A stretch of DNA of 61,361 nucleotides, from contig CAUEUD010000001.1 in the NCBI GenBank assembly GCA_959020865.1, forward strand, positions 1-61,361, in the 5' to 3' direction. Made by a program: the position numbers and the translations under genes. This document shows positions 42,931-50,901 of this stretch, piece by piece. Position 1 is the stretch's first letter. Every line of letters starts with the position of its first letter. The notes under the pieces were generated by a model, which did no database searches, was not told the origin of the DNA, and was given only the letters and a program-made list of their open reading frames with translations. The stretch comes from Eubacterium limosum (GTDB lineage: Bacteria; Bacillota; Clostridia; Eubacteriales; Eubacteriaceae).

Positions 42931-43075
42931 GAACAGTTGAAAGTTGATAATTTTGGTGCAAATTCACTAAAGCGAATTTGATGAGATGCGACCTGCGGCC
43001 ACAGTATTAATCGCTTTTGTGTCAAGCAAAAGGGTTCAATAACTATCCACTATCAACTCTCACTCTCAACTAACC
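42931..43075. repeat. Intergenic cloverleaf repeat, copy E
   Basis: Arms of GTTGATA type (42931-42955; complement 43040-43075). Hairpin 1 GCAAATTCAC...GCGAATTTG, a decayed hairpin 2 (GATGCGACC/GGCCACAG), and hairpin 3 CTTTTG/CAAAAG. The most decayed full copy. Between the divergent acetyltransferase and glycerol dehydrogenase genes. Confidence 0.78.
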
Positions 43076-43099
43076 ACTCCTTTTCCTGATTTTTTATGA

Positions 43100-43133
43100 T
43101 ATAATACTTCCAGAAAAATGCGAATCAGGAGGT
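43100..43133 (+). promoter_or_regulatory. -10 box and ribosome site of the glycerol dehydrogenase gene
   Basis: TATAAT at 43100-43105 and AGGAGG at 43128-43133, before the ATG at 43142. No clear -35 at 17 bases; activator dependence is possible. Confidence 0.5.
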
Positions 43134-43141
43134 TTTTACAC

Positions 43142-44257
43142 ATGCTTACATCAACCACGCGCGCATTTGGCTCCCCCAGCCGCTACATTCAGGGCTACGG
43201 CGAGCTTGAGCGCCTTCAGGACTATACAGCCGACTACGGGAAAAAGGTGCTTGCCATCATCGACCCGTTTTTTTACGACACCCTTTCCCCATCCCTAAAG
43301 GAAGCCTTTGAGGCTGCTGGCTCTGCCATCGAATCCGTTAAATTCGGCGGCGAAACCACCATCACCGAGCTTGAGCGTCTGGCGGCTATCGCCTCGCAAA
43401 ACGGCAGTGATGTCGTTGTGGGGATCGGAGGCGGTAAAACCATCGACGCGGCCAAATACACCGGCATCGCGGTATCCGCAGCCATTGTCATTGCCCCGAC
43501 CTCTGCCGCCACCGACGCGCCGACCTCTGCGCTCTCGGTCACTTACACCGAGGAAGGCGTCCACGCTGAAACCATCTATTTCAAACGCAACCCCGACCTC
43601 ATTCTGGTCGACAGCAAAATCGTCTCCAAAGCGCCGATCCGTTTGCTGGTATCTGGGATGGGCGACGCGCTGTCCACCTATTTTGAAGCCCGGGCGCATC
43701 TGGAGTCCAACACCGCCAACCGCATTGGAAAAGGCTACCGCACGACCCTGGCAGGGATGGCGGTGTCTGAGCTGTGCTACCGGGTGCTGCTTGAGGACGG
43801 CCTGAAGGCCAGGCAGGCTGCCGAAGCCGGCGCCTGTACCGAGGCGCTTGAAAACATTATCGAGGCCAACACCCTGCTCAGCGGGCTGGGCGTAGAATGT
43901 GTGGGCTGCGCAGGAGCGCACGCGCTGAACAGCGGCTTTTCCGCTGTGGAGGCCTGCCGGAATTACACCCACGGTGAGATCGTCGCCTTTGGCACCCTGT
44001 GCCAGCTGGTGCTCGAAAACCGCCCAAAAGCGGAAATCGAGGAGGTTTTGGACTTTTCCACCAGCGTGGGCCTGCCTGTCACCCTCGCCGAAATCGGTCT
44101 GGATGCCCGTATGGAGGCCGATCTTCGCCTGGTAGCCGAGCGCGCCGCAAAGGCCAAGCACATCGCCGCCGAGCCTGTCACCGTTAACCCTGAAATCATC
44201 TACCATGCCATCCTGGCCGCTGACGCAATGGGCCGGGGGTGGAAGACGGAAGGTTGA
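43142..44257 (+). CDS. gldA: Glycerol dehydrogenase
   Basis: A 371-residue zinc-type, group III polyol dehydrogenase that oxidises glycerol to dihydroxyacetone with NAD+. SRYIQGYGEL, VVVGIGGGKTIDAAK, PTSAATDAPTSALSV and the metal ligands in GMGDALSTYFEA, GAHALNSGF and NYTHGEIVAFG match GldA. Start at 43142 from the AGGAGG site; a 43118 start overlaps it. It gives the cell an oxidative glycerol branch beside the kinase/GlpA branch 6-9 kb away. Confidence 0.93.
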   Translation: MLTSTTRAFGSPSRYIQGYGELERLQDYTADYGKKVLAIIDPFFYDTLSPSLKEAFEAAGSAIESVKFGGETTITELERLAAIASQNGSDVVVGIGGGKTIDAAKYTGIAVSAAIVIAPTSAATDAPTSALSVTYTEEGVHAETIYFKRNPDLILVDSKIVSKAPIRLLVSGMGDALSTYFEARAHLESNTANRIGKGYRTTLAGMAVSELCYRVLLEDGLKARQAAEAGACTEALENIIEANTLLSGLGVECVGCAGAHALNSGFSAVEACRNYTHGEIVAFGTLCQLVLENRPKAEIEEVLDFSTSVGLPVTLAEIGLDARMEADLRLVAERAAKAKHIAAEPVTVNPEIIYHAILAADAMGRGWKTEG

Positions 44258-44283
44258 TTCAAGGTTAAATCCAGAGGCTGTTT

Positions 44284-44477
44284 TAATGGAAAATTGAGAA
44301 TGGAGAATGGAGAATGACGATGAGTCCAAAGTTAGAATAACTTTGGGGAACGAACCTAATGCATAGCTACAGGAACAAAATGCTGCGCATTTTGAATGAA
44401 ATAGCGGCCATAGGCCGCTGTCTTAATCGCTTTTGCGGCAGCAAAAGAGGTTTTTCATTTTCCATTCTCAATTAACA
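44284..44477. repeat. Intergenic cloverleaf repeat, copy F (with an inserted hairpin)
   Basis: Arms of GGAAAATTGAGAATGG type (44284-44320; complement 44451-44477). Hairpin 1 CAAAATGC-TGC-GCATTTTG (44376-44394), hairpin 2 TAGCGGCC-ATA-GGCCGCTG, hairpin 3 CTTTTGC-GGCA-GCAAAAG. About 55 extra bases lie between the left arm and hairpin 1, including CCAAAGTTA-GAA-TAACTTTGG. Confidence 0.85.
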
Positions 44478-44529
44478 GTCCTCTCATTCACGTTCTGCCT
44501 GTTTATGATAGCATTTGTCTACACGCTGC

Positions 44530-44554
44530 GACCGTTTTTATACGGTCTTTTTTT
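44530..44554 (+). terminator. Terminator after gldA
   Basis: Short stem GACCG/CGGTC, eight-base loop, seven T's. It lies beyond repeat copy F, 270 bases after the gldA stop. The rest of 44555-44882 is AT-rich and holds only the direct repeats described next and a TATAAT at 44727-44732. Confidence 0.7.
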
Positions 44555-44776
44555 AATATCACAATTTTTTACCCTTTCTGGACAAAAAAAACGGGAACTT
44601 TTTCTCTTTTTTTTCGATTGTATAGATAGAGGCCTTTACACGTGAATAAGGGCAAAGACAAACAAAAGTTGCTCATTTGGCACTAAAACGCAAAAGCATT
44701 TTTTAAAAGCATTATATATTTCATTTTATAATATATTCACTTAAACCAGATGGTTGCTATTTCTGCCAAAAAAGGA

Positions 44777-44863
44777 ATGTATGTAGTAGAAGCATTTTTT
44801 TACAATGATCAATGAAACACCCTGCCATTTTCAAAAAACTCGGTATGTATGTAGTAGAAGCAT
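44777..44863 (+). repeat. Pair of 19-bp direct repeats upstream of a replication-like gene
   Basis: ATGTATGTAGTAGAAGCAT occurs at 44777-44795 and exactly again at 44845-44863, 68 bases apart start to start. The second copy ends 19 bases before the start codon at 44883. They may be iteron-like sites for the protein encoded just downstream, or an autoregulatory operator. An AT-rich stretch (44690-44750) precedes them. Confidence 0.8.
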
Positions 44864-44882
44864 CTCAAGAGGAGGAAAAAAT

Positions 44883-45599
44883 ATGGATTATCTCAAACAG
44901 CTCAACGCCTACCGGAGAAAGCGCCTGGCAGCGCCCATCTCATCCAACGCCATTGCCCTTTACGCCATTCTGCTGGAGTACGCCAACGACCTGTATTTCC
45001 CAGACCGCTTTACCGCGGCTAATTCAGTGATCTGCGGCCTCAGCGGCCTCAGCCTGACGCGGATGCAGGCCGCCCGGAAGGAGCTCTGTGAAGGCGGTTT
45101 CCTGGCTTATACGAATGGGCACAGGGACCAATGCGGTACCTATCAGCTTACCGATCTGGTTCAAGCCTCCAGCATGCCCCAACAAGACGCAAAACCGGAC
45201 AACAAACCAGTTAGTAAACCGGATACTAAACTGGTTAGTAAACCGGACAGCAAACCGGTTAGTAAACCGGATAACAAACTGGTTAGCAAACCGGACACAT
45301 TAAATAAACCAAACCAAAGCAAACCAGACCAACTAAAAGAGCGCTACGGCGACTTCGTGACCCTCACTCCCGATGAACGGATAAAGCTGAGGGAACGCCT
45401 GGGCGAACCGGACACCGTGCGCTACATCGAAAGACTAAACGAGTACATTGGCCAAATCGGCCAGAAAGCCGCCAATAAGCGCTACAGAAGCCATTACCAT
45501 ACCATTCTCAGCTTTTACCGCAGAGACTCGGAAAAGCGGCATGAACAGCCAAACAGCTCCATTCCAGATTACACCGCAAACAAAGGAGAAAGCCTGTGA
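44883..45599 (+). CDS. Winged-helix replication-initiation-like protein with tandem linker repeats
   Basis: A 238-residue protein. Residues 1-90 resemble the winged-helix domain of phage and plasmid initiator proteins (SSNAIALYAILLEYAND, GLSLTRMQAARKELCEGGFL). Residues 103-140 are a low-complexity linker of repeated KPDNKPVS units. The C-terminal 80 residues are basic and helical like DnaD-type phage replication proteins. GGAGG lies seven bases before the ATG. It overlaps the DnaC-like gene, so the two likely load a helicase together. No integrase or capsid gene is near. Confidence 0.68.
   Translation: MDYLKQLNAYRRKRLAAPISSNAIALYAILLEYANDLYFPDRFTAANSVICGLSGLSLTRMQAARKELCEGGFLAYTNGHRDQCGTYQLTDLVQASSMPQQDAKPDNKPVSKPDTKLVSKPDSKPVSKPDNKLVSKPDTLNKPNQSKPDQLKERYGDFVTLTPDERIKLRERLGEPDTVRYIERLNEYIGQIGQKAANKRYRSHYHTILSFYRRDSEKRHEQPNSSIPDYTANKGESL
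45192..45296 (+). repeat. 24-bp tandem repeat inside the initiator-like gene
   Basis: About 4.4 in-frame units of 24 bases (AAACCGGAtAacAAACtGGTTAGT type) encoding eight-residue KPDxKxVS repeats. Third-position changes between units suggest selection on the protein sequence. Confidence 0.9.
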
Positions 45600-46420
45600 A
45601 TTTTGAAGTCAGAATCCCCGATCCCAACGCCGACAGCCCGGAATTTTATATGGAGAACGGACTCAAACACTGTCCGCTTTGCCACACCCCCATGGAGACA
45701 TGGGTGACCCTGGGCGCCACCCGGAAAACAGTATCCTGCCTGTGCCAGTGCAGAACCGAAGCCCGCGACCAGCGTGACCAGGCGTTTAAGGCCCGTCAGG
45801 AAGCAGAGCGTCAGAAAATCCGAAAAGCCTCCCATATTCACGACCCCGCCCTGCGCAGAATGACCTTTGAGGCCGACAATGGCGCCTGCCCCGGGGCCAT
45901 CGAAAAGGCAAAGCGGTACGTGGCGCAGTTTGAGGAAAACCTCAGAGAGAACATCGGCCTGTTGTTTTACGGCGACGTGGGCACTGGAAAGACCTTTACC
46001 GCCGGCTGTATCATCAACGCTCTGGATGACAAGGGCTATAACGTCCTGGGCACCAGTCTCACCCGGCTGAGAGACGACATGCCCGGCGAGTTCGATAAAG
46101 ACCGGAGCCGTAATGCCTACTATGACCGCCTGGCCGGCTATGACCTGGTGCTCATCGACGATTTCGGCATTGAGAGACAGAGCGAATACACCCTGGAACA
46201 GATCTACAGCCTCATCGACGCCCGGTACAAAAGCGGAAAGCCCACCATCATCACCACCAACCTGACGCCCGAGCAGCTCAATCATCCTCAGAGCATGGCC
46301 ACACGCCGCATCTATGACCGCATCACAGGAATGTGCTGCCCCATGCTTTTCGAGGGCCAAAGCCAGAGACAGGCGCAGCACCGGGAAAAGCTGGAAAAAG
46401 CGCGGAAAATGCTGTCTTAA
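45596..46420 (+). CDS. DnaC/IstB-type ATP-binding protein (helicase-loader-like)
   Basis: A 274-residue AAA+ protein. The N-terminal part has two Cys pairs (HCPLCHTP and CLCQC, about residues 21-50) that may bind zinc. Walker A is FYGDVGTGKTFTAG, Walker B LVLIDDFGIERQSEY, and sensor 1 ITTNLTPEQL. The start is GTG at 45596, overlapping the previous stop as GTGA. This matches DnaC-like loaders of phages and integrative elements more than the chromosomal DnaI, since the partner is an initiator-like protein. Confidence 0.85.
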   Translation: MNFEVRIPDPNADSPEFYMENGLKHCPLCHTPMETWVTLGATRKTVSCLCQCRTEARDQRDQAFKARQEAERQKIRKASHIHDPALRRMTFEADNGACPGAIEKAKRYVAQFEENLRENIGLLFYGDVGTGKTFTAGCIINALDDKGYNVLGTSLTRLRDDMPGEFDKDRSRNAYYDRLAGYDLVLIDDFGIERQSEYTLEQIYSLIDARYKSGKPTIITTNLTPEQLNHPQSMATRRIYDRITGMCCPMLFEGQSQRQAQHREKLEKARKMLS

Positions 46421-46430
46421 AAACTTTCCC

Positions 46431-46484
46431 TTGACAAACCTTTCAAGCGAGTATATACTGTGTATATCGTATATATACAGTATA
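46431..46484 (+). promoter_or_regulatory. Promoter with YtrA-type operator
   Basis: TTGACA (46431-46436), 17-base spacer, TATACT (46454-46459). The -10 is the start of an inverted repeat: TATACTGTGTATA (46454-46466), five bases, TATATACAGTATA (46472-46484), with one mismatch between arms. The GntR repressor encoded just downstream should cover the -10 and start site. Confidence 0.9.
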
Positions 46485-46503
46485 ACTTTCGAAAGGATCA
46501 TCC

Positions 46504-46881
46504 ATGGATATTATTATCAGCAACAGCAGTGGGAAGCCCATCTATGAGCAGATCACCACGCAGATAAAAAATAAGATCATTACAGGCGAGCTAAGGCCCG
46601 GCGACGCGCTGCCCTCCATGCGCGTTCTGGCAAAGGAGCTGCGCATCAGCGTCATCACCACCAAGCGGGCCTACGCCGATCTGGAACAGGACGGCTTTAT
46701 CGAGACCGCTCCGGGCAAAGGCAGCTTTGTCGCCCAGAAGAATACCGAGTTCATCCGTGAAGAAAATTACCGGCAGATACAGGACCTGCTGGAACAGGCC
46801 ATTGACCTCTCAAAGAGCTGCGGCCTCACCCTTTCTGAGCTCACCGAACTCATCACATTACTCTACAAAGGAGACAGCTAA
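46504..46881 (+). CDS. YtrA-subfamily GntR transcriptional regulator
   Basis: A 125-residue repressor. The N-terminal GntR winged helix shows PIYEQITTQIKNKIITGEL, GDALPSMRVLAKEL and VITTKRAYADLEQDGFI, followed by a short C-terminal dimerisation helix as in YtrA rather than a large effector domain. It is the first gene of an ABC transporter operon and probably represses it from the palindrome upstream. Its stop overlaps the ATPase start by one base. Confidence 0.93.
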   Translation: MDIIISNSSGKPIYEQITTQIKNKIITGELRPGDALPSMRVLAKELRISVITTKRAYADLEQDGFIETAPGKGSFVAQKNTEFIREENYRQIQDLLEQAIDLSKSCGLTLSELTELITLLYKGDS

Positions 46882-47747
46882 TGGACACTCAAAACGCCAT
46901 TGAAATTAAAAACCTCAGCAAACACTACCCCGGCTTTTCCCTGAAGGACGTCAACTTCAGCCTGCCTTCCGGCAGCATCATGGGCTTTATCGGAGAAAAC
47001 GGCGCGGGTAAAACCACCACCATCAAGGCACTGCTGGGCCTGATCCATCCCGACAGCGGCACCATGCAGATTCTGGGGCTGGACACTGCGCAGAATGAAA
47101 AAGACATCAAAAAAGAACTGGGCGTTGTTTTTGCCGACCAGAACTTTCCCGATGACCTCCGCCCCCCTGAAATCACAAAGATTATGGGGAACATCTATAA
47201 AACCTGGGATAAGGCTCTGTTCGAGGATTACCTCTCACGCTTCAGCCTTCCCGCAGACAAACGGCTCAAGGACCTTTCCAAAGGGATGAAGATGAAGCTT
47301 TCCATCGCCGCCGCCCTGTCCCACAGGCCCAGGCTCCTGATTCTGGACGAGGCCACCAGCGGGCTGGACCCGGTCGTGCGCAACGAAATACTGGACATCT
47401 TTCAGGAATTCATCGAGGATGAGGATCACTCGATCCTTATGTCCTCCCACATTACCAGCGATCTGGAGCGTGTGGCCGACTACATCACCTTTATCCACGA
47501 CGGACAGATTCTGTTCAGCGAGCCCAAGGACGCGCTCATCGAAAACCACGGCATCCTCAAATGCAGCCCGAATCAGTTTGAGACCCTTACCCTCACAGAC
47601 GTTGTGGGTATCCAGCGCTCCAGCTTTGACGTCCAGGTCCTAGTCAAAAATCCAGCGGCCGTGAGAAACCGCTACCGGGACATGATCATCGATCCCCCCA
47701 GCCTGGAGGAGATCATGCTGTTTTATACCAAAGGAGACCAAAAATGA
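46881..47747 (+). CDS. ABC transporter ATPase (YtrB-like)
   Basis: A 288-residue nucleotide-binding subunit with Walker A GENGAGKTTT, signature LSKGMKMKLSIAAAL, Walker B LLILDEATSGLD and switch His in SSHITSD. It pairs with the two ABC-2 permeases downstream. The operon shape (GntR, ATPase, permeases) is that of YtrABCDEF/BcrAB-type exporters that respond to cell-wall antibiotics. Substrate unknown. Confidence 0.92.
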   Translation: MDTQNAIEIKNLSKHYPGFSLKDVNFSLPSGSIMGFIGENGAGKTTTIKALLGLIHPDSGTMQILGLDTAQNEKDIKKELGVVFADQNFPDDLRPPEITKIMGNIYKTWDKALFEDYLSRFSLPADKRLKDLSKGMKMKLSIAAALSHRPRLLILDEATSGLDPVVRNEILDIFQEFIEDEDHSILMSSHITSDLERVADYITFIHDGQILFSEPKDALIENHGILKCSPNQFETLTLTDVVGIQRSSFDVQVLVKNPAAVRNRYRDMIIDPPSLEEIMLFYTKGDQK

Positions 47748-48370
47748 AAGGCTTAATCATCAAAGAATTTCTCGGCCTGCGCCGGTATTTCAGAATACTG
47801 GCTGTGCTCATGGTGCTGTATATTTTTATGGCCTTTGGCATGACCTCGGTCAGCATTTTCGCTGCTATCAACGCCATTCTGGTCATGATCTGTTCGCTCA
47901 GCAGCTTCAGCTATGACAGCTACAACCACTGGAACGAATTCGCCATGTCCCTGCCCCTGAGCCGGGCCGACCTCGTGAAAAGCAAGTACCTTTTCATTCT
48001 TCTGCTGTGCGCCTTCGGCACAGCGGTCACCCTCATCCTCAGTCTCATTGTGGGCCTGATCATCCACCTGCCCATGCAGGAGATTTTTATCGCTACCCTG
48101 TGCTCTGCGCTGACCGCACTGTTTCTCGGCGCTCTCACCACACCCTTCATCTACAAATTCGGGGTTGAAAAGGCACGCTACATTCTGATCATTATCGTGA
48201 TGATCCCAACCCTTGTCTTTGTGAGCTTTGGCAGCTATCTGCCTGCGCTCCATCTGCCCTCAGCCCAGACCCTCACCCTGCTGGCCTGGTGCTCCCCGGT
48301 ATTCGTGCTGGCGTTTGTGTTCCTGTCTTATTTGATTTCAAGGCATATCTTTATGAATAAGGATTTGTAG
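47744..48370 (+). CDS. ABC-2 type permease, first paralogue
   Basis: A 208-residue protein with six hydrophobic segments (about 17-35, 38-58, 78-105, 110-130, 145-165, 180-202) and no large soluble domain. MKGLIIKEFLGLRRYFR is the cytoplasmic N-terminus contacting the ATPase. It overlaps the ATPase gene by four bases. The next gene is its duplicate. Confidence 0.85.
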   Translation: MKGLIIKEFLGLRRYFRILAVLMVLYIFMAFGMTSVSIFAAINAILVMICSLSSFSYDSYNHWNEFAMSLPLSRADLVKSKYLFILLLCAFGTAVTLILSLIVGLIIHLPMQEIFIATLCSALTALFLGALTTPFIYKFGVEKARYILIIIVMIPTLVFVSFGSYLPALHLPSAQTLTLLAWCSPVFVLAFVFLSYLISRHIFMNKDL

Positions 48371-48399
48371 AATGCCTGCTGCACAAAAAAGGAGTAAAA

Positions 48400-49026
48400 A
48401 TGAAAGGCTTAATCATCAAAGAATTCCTTGGACTGCGCCAGTATTTGAGAGTGCTCGGCTTTCTGCTGCTTGCGTATGGAGCCATGGCTTATATTATGAG
48501 AACCACTGTCTTTATTCCAGTGGTCAACGCTTTTCTGATCATGATCTGTGTACTCAACAGCTCTAATTATGATGACAATAACCGCTGGGAGCAATTTGTT
48601 CTTACTCTACCAGTGTCAAAAAGTGATCTAGTCACCAGCAAATACCTTTTTATCCTTCTGCTATGCATTGCCAGCACTGGTATTACCCTGGTACTGAGCC
48701 TGATTCTCAGTCTGCTGTTTCCTGCTTCTTTAACTACCATCTTTATCGCTTCAGTGGCGTCAGCTTTTGCGGGACTCTTTCTAGCTTCTCTGAGTATGCC
48801 AATCATCTACAGATGCGGTACTGAGAAGGCACGCTACATACTCGTCATCATCATCATGGTGCCCACACTCCTTCTGAGGGCCTTCAGCGATAGTCTAAAT
48901 AAACTGTGCCTTCCCAGCGCACCAGTTCTTGTCCGGATAGGTTTAAGCGCTGCGGCCTTTGTCGTTGTCTTTGCCCTTCTCTCCTATGGTCTGTCACAAA
49001 AACTTTTTGCGGCACGGGAGTTCTGA
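48400..49026 (+). CDS. ABC-2 type permease, second paralogue
   Basis: Also 208 residues, with the same first eleven residues (MKGLIIKEFLG) and the same helix layout as its neighbour; the two diverge most in the last third. The upstream 29 bases repeat the neighbour's ribosome-site region, so a tandem duplication is clear. Codons here are more AT-rich than in the first copy, suggesting that the two have drifted separately or came together by recombination. Probably a heterodimeric channel. Confidence 0.85.
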   Translation: MKGLIIKEFLGLRQYLRVLGFLLLAYGAMAYIMRTTVFIPVVNAFLIMICVLNSSNYDDNNRWEQFVLTLPVSKSDLVTSKYLFILLLCIASTGITLVLSLILSLLFPASLTTIFIASVASAFAGLFLASLSMPIIYRCGTEKARYILVIIIMVPTLLLRAFSDSLNKLCLPSAPVLVRIGLSAAAFVVVFALLSYGLSQKLFAAREF

Positions 49027-49041
49027 TTCTTAAATAAACAT

Positions 49042-49099
49042 TTGATCATTATTTGCCGGTAGGTTATAATAAGGTACAAACAGGATGTCCAAACATCCT
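49042..49099 (+). promoter_or_regulatory. Promoter and palindromic operator of the FCD GntR gene
   Basis: TTGATC (49042-49047), 17-base spacer, TATAAT (49065-49070). AGGATGT-CCAA-ACATCCT, a perfect 7-bp dyad (49082-49099), follows the start of transcription and is a likely autoregulatory site. Confidence 0.82.
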
Positions 49100-49127
49100 A
49101 CTAAATGACCTTAGGAGATTTAAAATT

Positions 49128-49844
49128 ATGCCAAGCGACAGAAAAAAACCGGCAAATGCCCTTTCACCCATTGATAACTCCTCCATTGTTGACAAGATTA
49201 TCGACCGGATTGTCAAAGCCATTTCTACCGGACAGTTTAAGGTAGGGGAAAAACTCCCCAGTGAATTTGAGCTCATGGAAGAGCTGAACGTAGGGCGGAA
49301 CTCCCTGCGGGAGGCCATGAAAATTTTATCCGCACTGGGCGTAGTCGATATACGGCGCGGTGACGGCACCTATGTGTGCGATCACATTGCCCCTACAGTC
49401 TTCAACCCCATTATCTACAGCATCATCTTCCAGGCCGAAAGTGACCCGGACATGGTGGAATTCAGAGAGTGTATGGAGGAGATGGTCCTGCGCACAGCCA
49501 TGAAAAAGGCCACCGACGGCGACATCGTCCACCTGAGCCAGATCATCAAGGATATCCGCAAGTCTTATGAGAGCGGCGACAAGGAAAAAGCCGCCTACCT
49601 GGATTACAAGTTTCACGTTGCCATTGCAGATATCTGCGGCAACCCCTATATTTCCAAGCTGGTCAACGGCATCTATGAGATCTTTTCCCTGTCCATTGAG
49701 GATACCATCAATACCCAGGAGCTTTTCGACAAGGCTGAGGGCTATCACAAGGAAATCCTCCGCTGTATTCAGGAAAAGGATGTGAAAAGCATCGACGCCG
49801 CAGTGGAAAAGAGCATGACCTTCTGGCACAGTAAAGAGAGTTGA
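49128..49844 (+). CDS. GntR-family regulator with FCD (FadR-type) domain
   Basis: A 238-residue regulator: a GntR winged helix (about 20-90; LPSEFELMEELNVGRNSLREAMKILSALGVVDIRRGDGTYV) and an all-helical FCD effector domain with the metal-site pattern D-x3-H (DYKFHVAIAD) and later His (GYHKEIL). FCD ligands are usually small organic acids. Start at 49128 (TTAGGAG upstream, spacing ten). It lies next to acid-sugar catabolism genes on the other strand and is a likely regulator of them. Confidence 0.9.
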   Translation: MPSDRKKPANALSPIDNSSIVDKIIDRIVKAISTGQFKVGEKLPSEFELMEELNVGRNSLREAMKILSALGVVDIRRGDGTYVCDHIAPTVFNPIIYSIIFQAESDPDMVEFRECMEEMVLRTAMKKATDGDIVHLSQIIKDIRKSYESGDKEKAAYLDYKFHVAIADICGNPYISKLVNGIYEIFSLSIEDTINTQELFDKAEGYHKEILRCIQEKDVKSIDAAVEKSMTFWHSKES

Positions 49845-49990
49845 TAATTGATAGTGGATAGTTGATAGTTTTGGAACACTTTTGCCTAAGGCAAAAGCGA
49901 TTAGAAGGCGGCCTCTGCCGCGTCCAATCAAATCTGCCGCAGGCAGATTTGCACCTGAACTATCCACTATCAACTATCCACTATTCACCA
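49840..49990. repeat. Intergenic cloverleaf repeat, copy G (inverted orientation)
   Basis: Arms of GTTGATAGTGGATAG type (49840-49874 and 49958-49989). The core is reversed: hairpin 3 CTTTTGCC/GGCAAAAG, then GGCGGCC/GCCGCG hairpin 2, then hairpin 1 CAAATCTGCC/GGCAGATTTG. It lies between convergent genes, just after the GntR stop and before the cyclase stop, followed by a GAGCCAAAGGCTC-like hairpin at about 49997-50013. Confidence 0.87.
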
Positions 49991-49996
49991 AAAAAA

Positions 49997-50015
49997 AGAG
50001 CCCAAAGGCTCTTTT
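49997..50015 (-). terminator. Short terminator after the cyclase gene
   Basis: AAAGAGCC-CAAA-GGCTCTTTTTT: an 8-bp stem with AAAGAGCC on either strand and T/A runs on both sides. It is bounded by the cyclase stop at 50016 and serves the minus-strand gene, possibly both strands. Confidence 0.75.
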
Positions 50016-50681
50016 TTAATCTAAGTCTGCAATCACACTGACCTGGCTGCTGTCTACGCCTACGATACGCAGCGGAGCGGCAACGACAAAATTGATTTTG
50101 CCCTTTAATTCGGACAGGTTCATGTCTTCGATTGCAGTGATGAATTTTTCAGTGTTCAGGCCTAACAGATTCTGGTGAGCCGGAGCTGCCAGGTCATTAC
50201 AAGGCGAGCCGATTGCCAGGAAGTCAAAGCCCACGCATCTCAGGTTTTTGTAGGTGTTAACCATGTACAGGCAGGTTTCCGGTGTCAGGAATGGGCCTTC
50301 CATCTGATATTTCTTAGGATCTGTTTTTCTTACTTCGCCAAAGCCAGTGCGGATCAGCAGCAGGTCGGCCTGCTGGATTTCGTCTTCATGCTTCTTTAAA
50401 TCCTCGATGGTTACGCCTTCGCAGGCATTTTTCGGAATATCTAAAAGCAGTACTTTTTTGAACACAAAGTAGTCAATGGGCAGCTCATTGATTCTCAGTC
50501 CGTCTGGGTTGAAATGCTTCGGCGCATCATAGTGGGTGCCGCAGTGGTTTGGCAGCTCGGACATAAAGCTGTTGAACGGGGTTTCATCACCGATTTCAGT
50601 ACACTGTCTTACTTTGATGACCGGTTCGCCTGGCCATGCTAAATCGTTCGGGTCCAATGGATAGGATAAGAAAATGTTCAT
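50016..50681 (-). CDS. Cyclase family protein (kynurenine-formamidase-like metal hydrolase)
   Basis: A 221-residue protein of the cyclase/KynB fold. NHCGTHYDAPKHF is the metal-binding HxGTHxDxPxHF motif, and DLLLIRTGFGE and GFDFLAIGSP are the other conserved parts. Members hydrolyse N-formyl amides, lactones or related compounds. Start at 50681 (GAGGTG upstream); the GTG at 50690 is part of that site. Neighbouring acid-sugar genes suggest lactone opening as a possible role, but this is inference. Confidence 0.85.
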   Translation of the reverse strand: MNIFLSYPLDPNDLAWPGEPVIKVRQCTEIGDETPFNSFMSELPNHCGTHYDAPKHFNPDGLRINELPIDYFVFKKVLLLDIPKNACEGVTIEDLKKHEDEIQQADLLLIRTGFGEVRKTDPKKYQMEGPFLTPETCLYMVNTYKNLRCVGFDFLAIGSPCNDLAAPAHQNLLGLNTEKFITAIEDMNLSELKGKINFVVAAPLRIVGVDSSQVSVIADLD

Positions 50682-50746
50682 AAAGTTCACCTCATATAAA
50701 TTTTATTTTATCAAACGGCAGCGTTGGCCGTTAATAATCCCAAAAT

Positions 50747-50895
50747 AGTTGATAGTTGATGGTTGATAGTGGATAGTTTAGGTGCAAATCTGCCCTGCAG
50801 ATTTGATTGGATGCGGCCGCAGGCCGCTTTCTTACTCGCTTAAGCAGGGCGAAAGCGTTCCTCAACTATCCACTATCCATTATCCACTATTCACT
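50747..50895. repeat. Intergenic cloverleaf repeat, copy H
   Basis: Arms of GTTGATAGTTGATGG type (50747-50784 and 50861-50895). Hairpin 1 CAAATCTGC/GCAGATTTG, hairpin 2 GCGGCC-GCA-GGCCGC, hairpin 3 CGCTTAAGC...GCGAAAGCG. Between the cyclase and the kinase genes, which are both on the minus strand. Confidence 0.88.
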
Positions 50896-50901
50896 GCTCT
50901 T

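Noticed and set aside
43295..44329. Open frame of 344 codons antisense to the glycerol dehydrogenase gene
   Set aside because: The translation has low complexity typical of shadows (G/R/V-rich); the plus-strand gene has all GldA motifs.
44433..44645. Short hydrophobic open frame after gldA
   Set aside because: It starts in the right arm of a repeat copy and crosses the gldA terminator; no ribosome site.
45192..45296. CRISPR-like array
   Set aside because: Units are contiguous 24-bp in-frame coding repeats without spacers.
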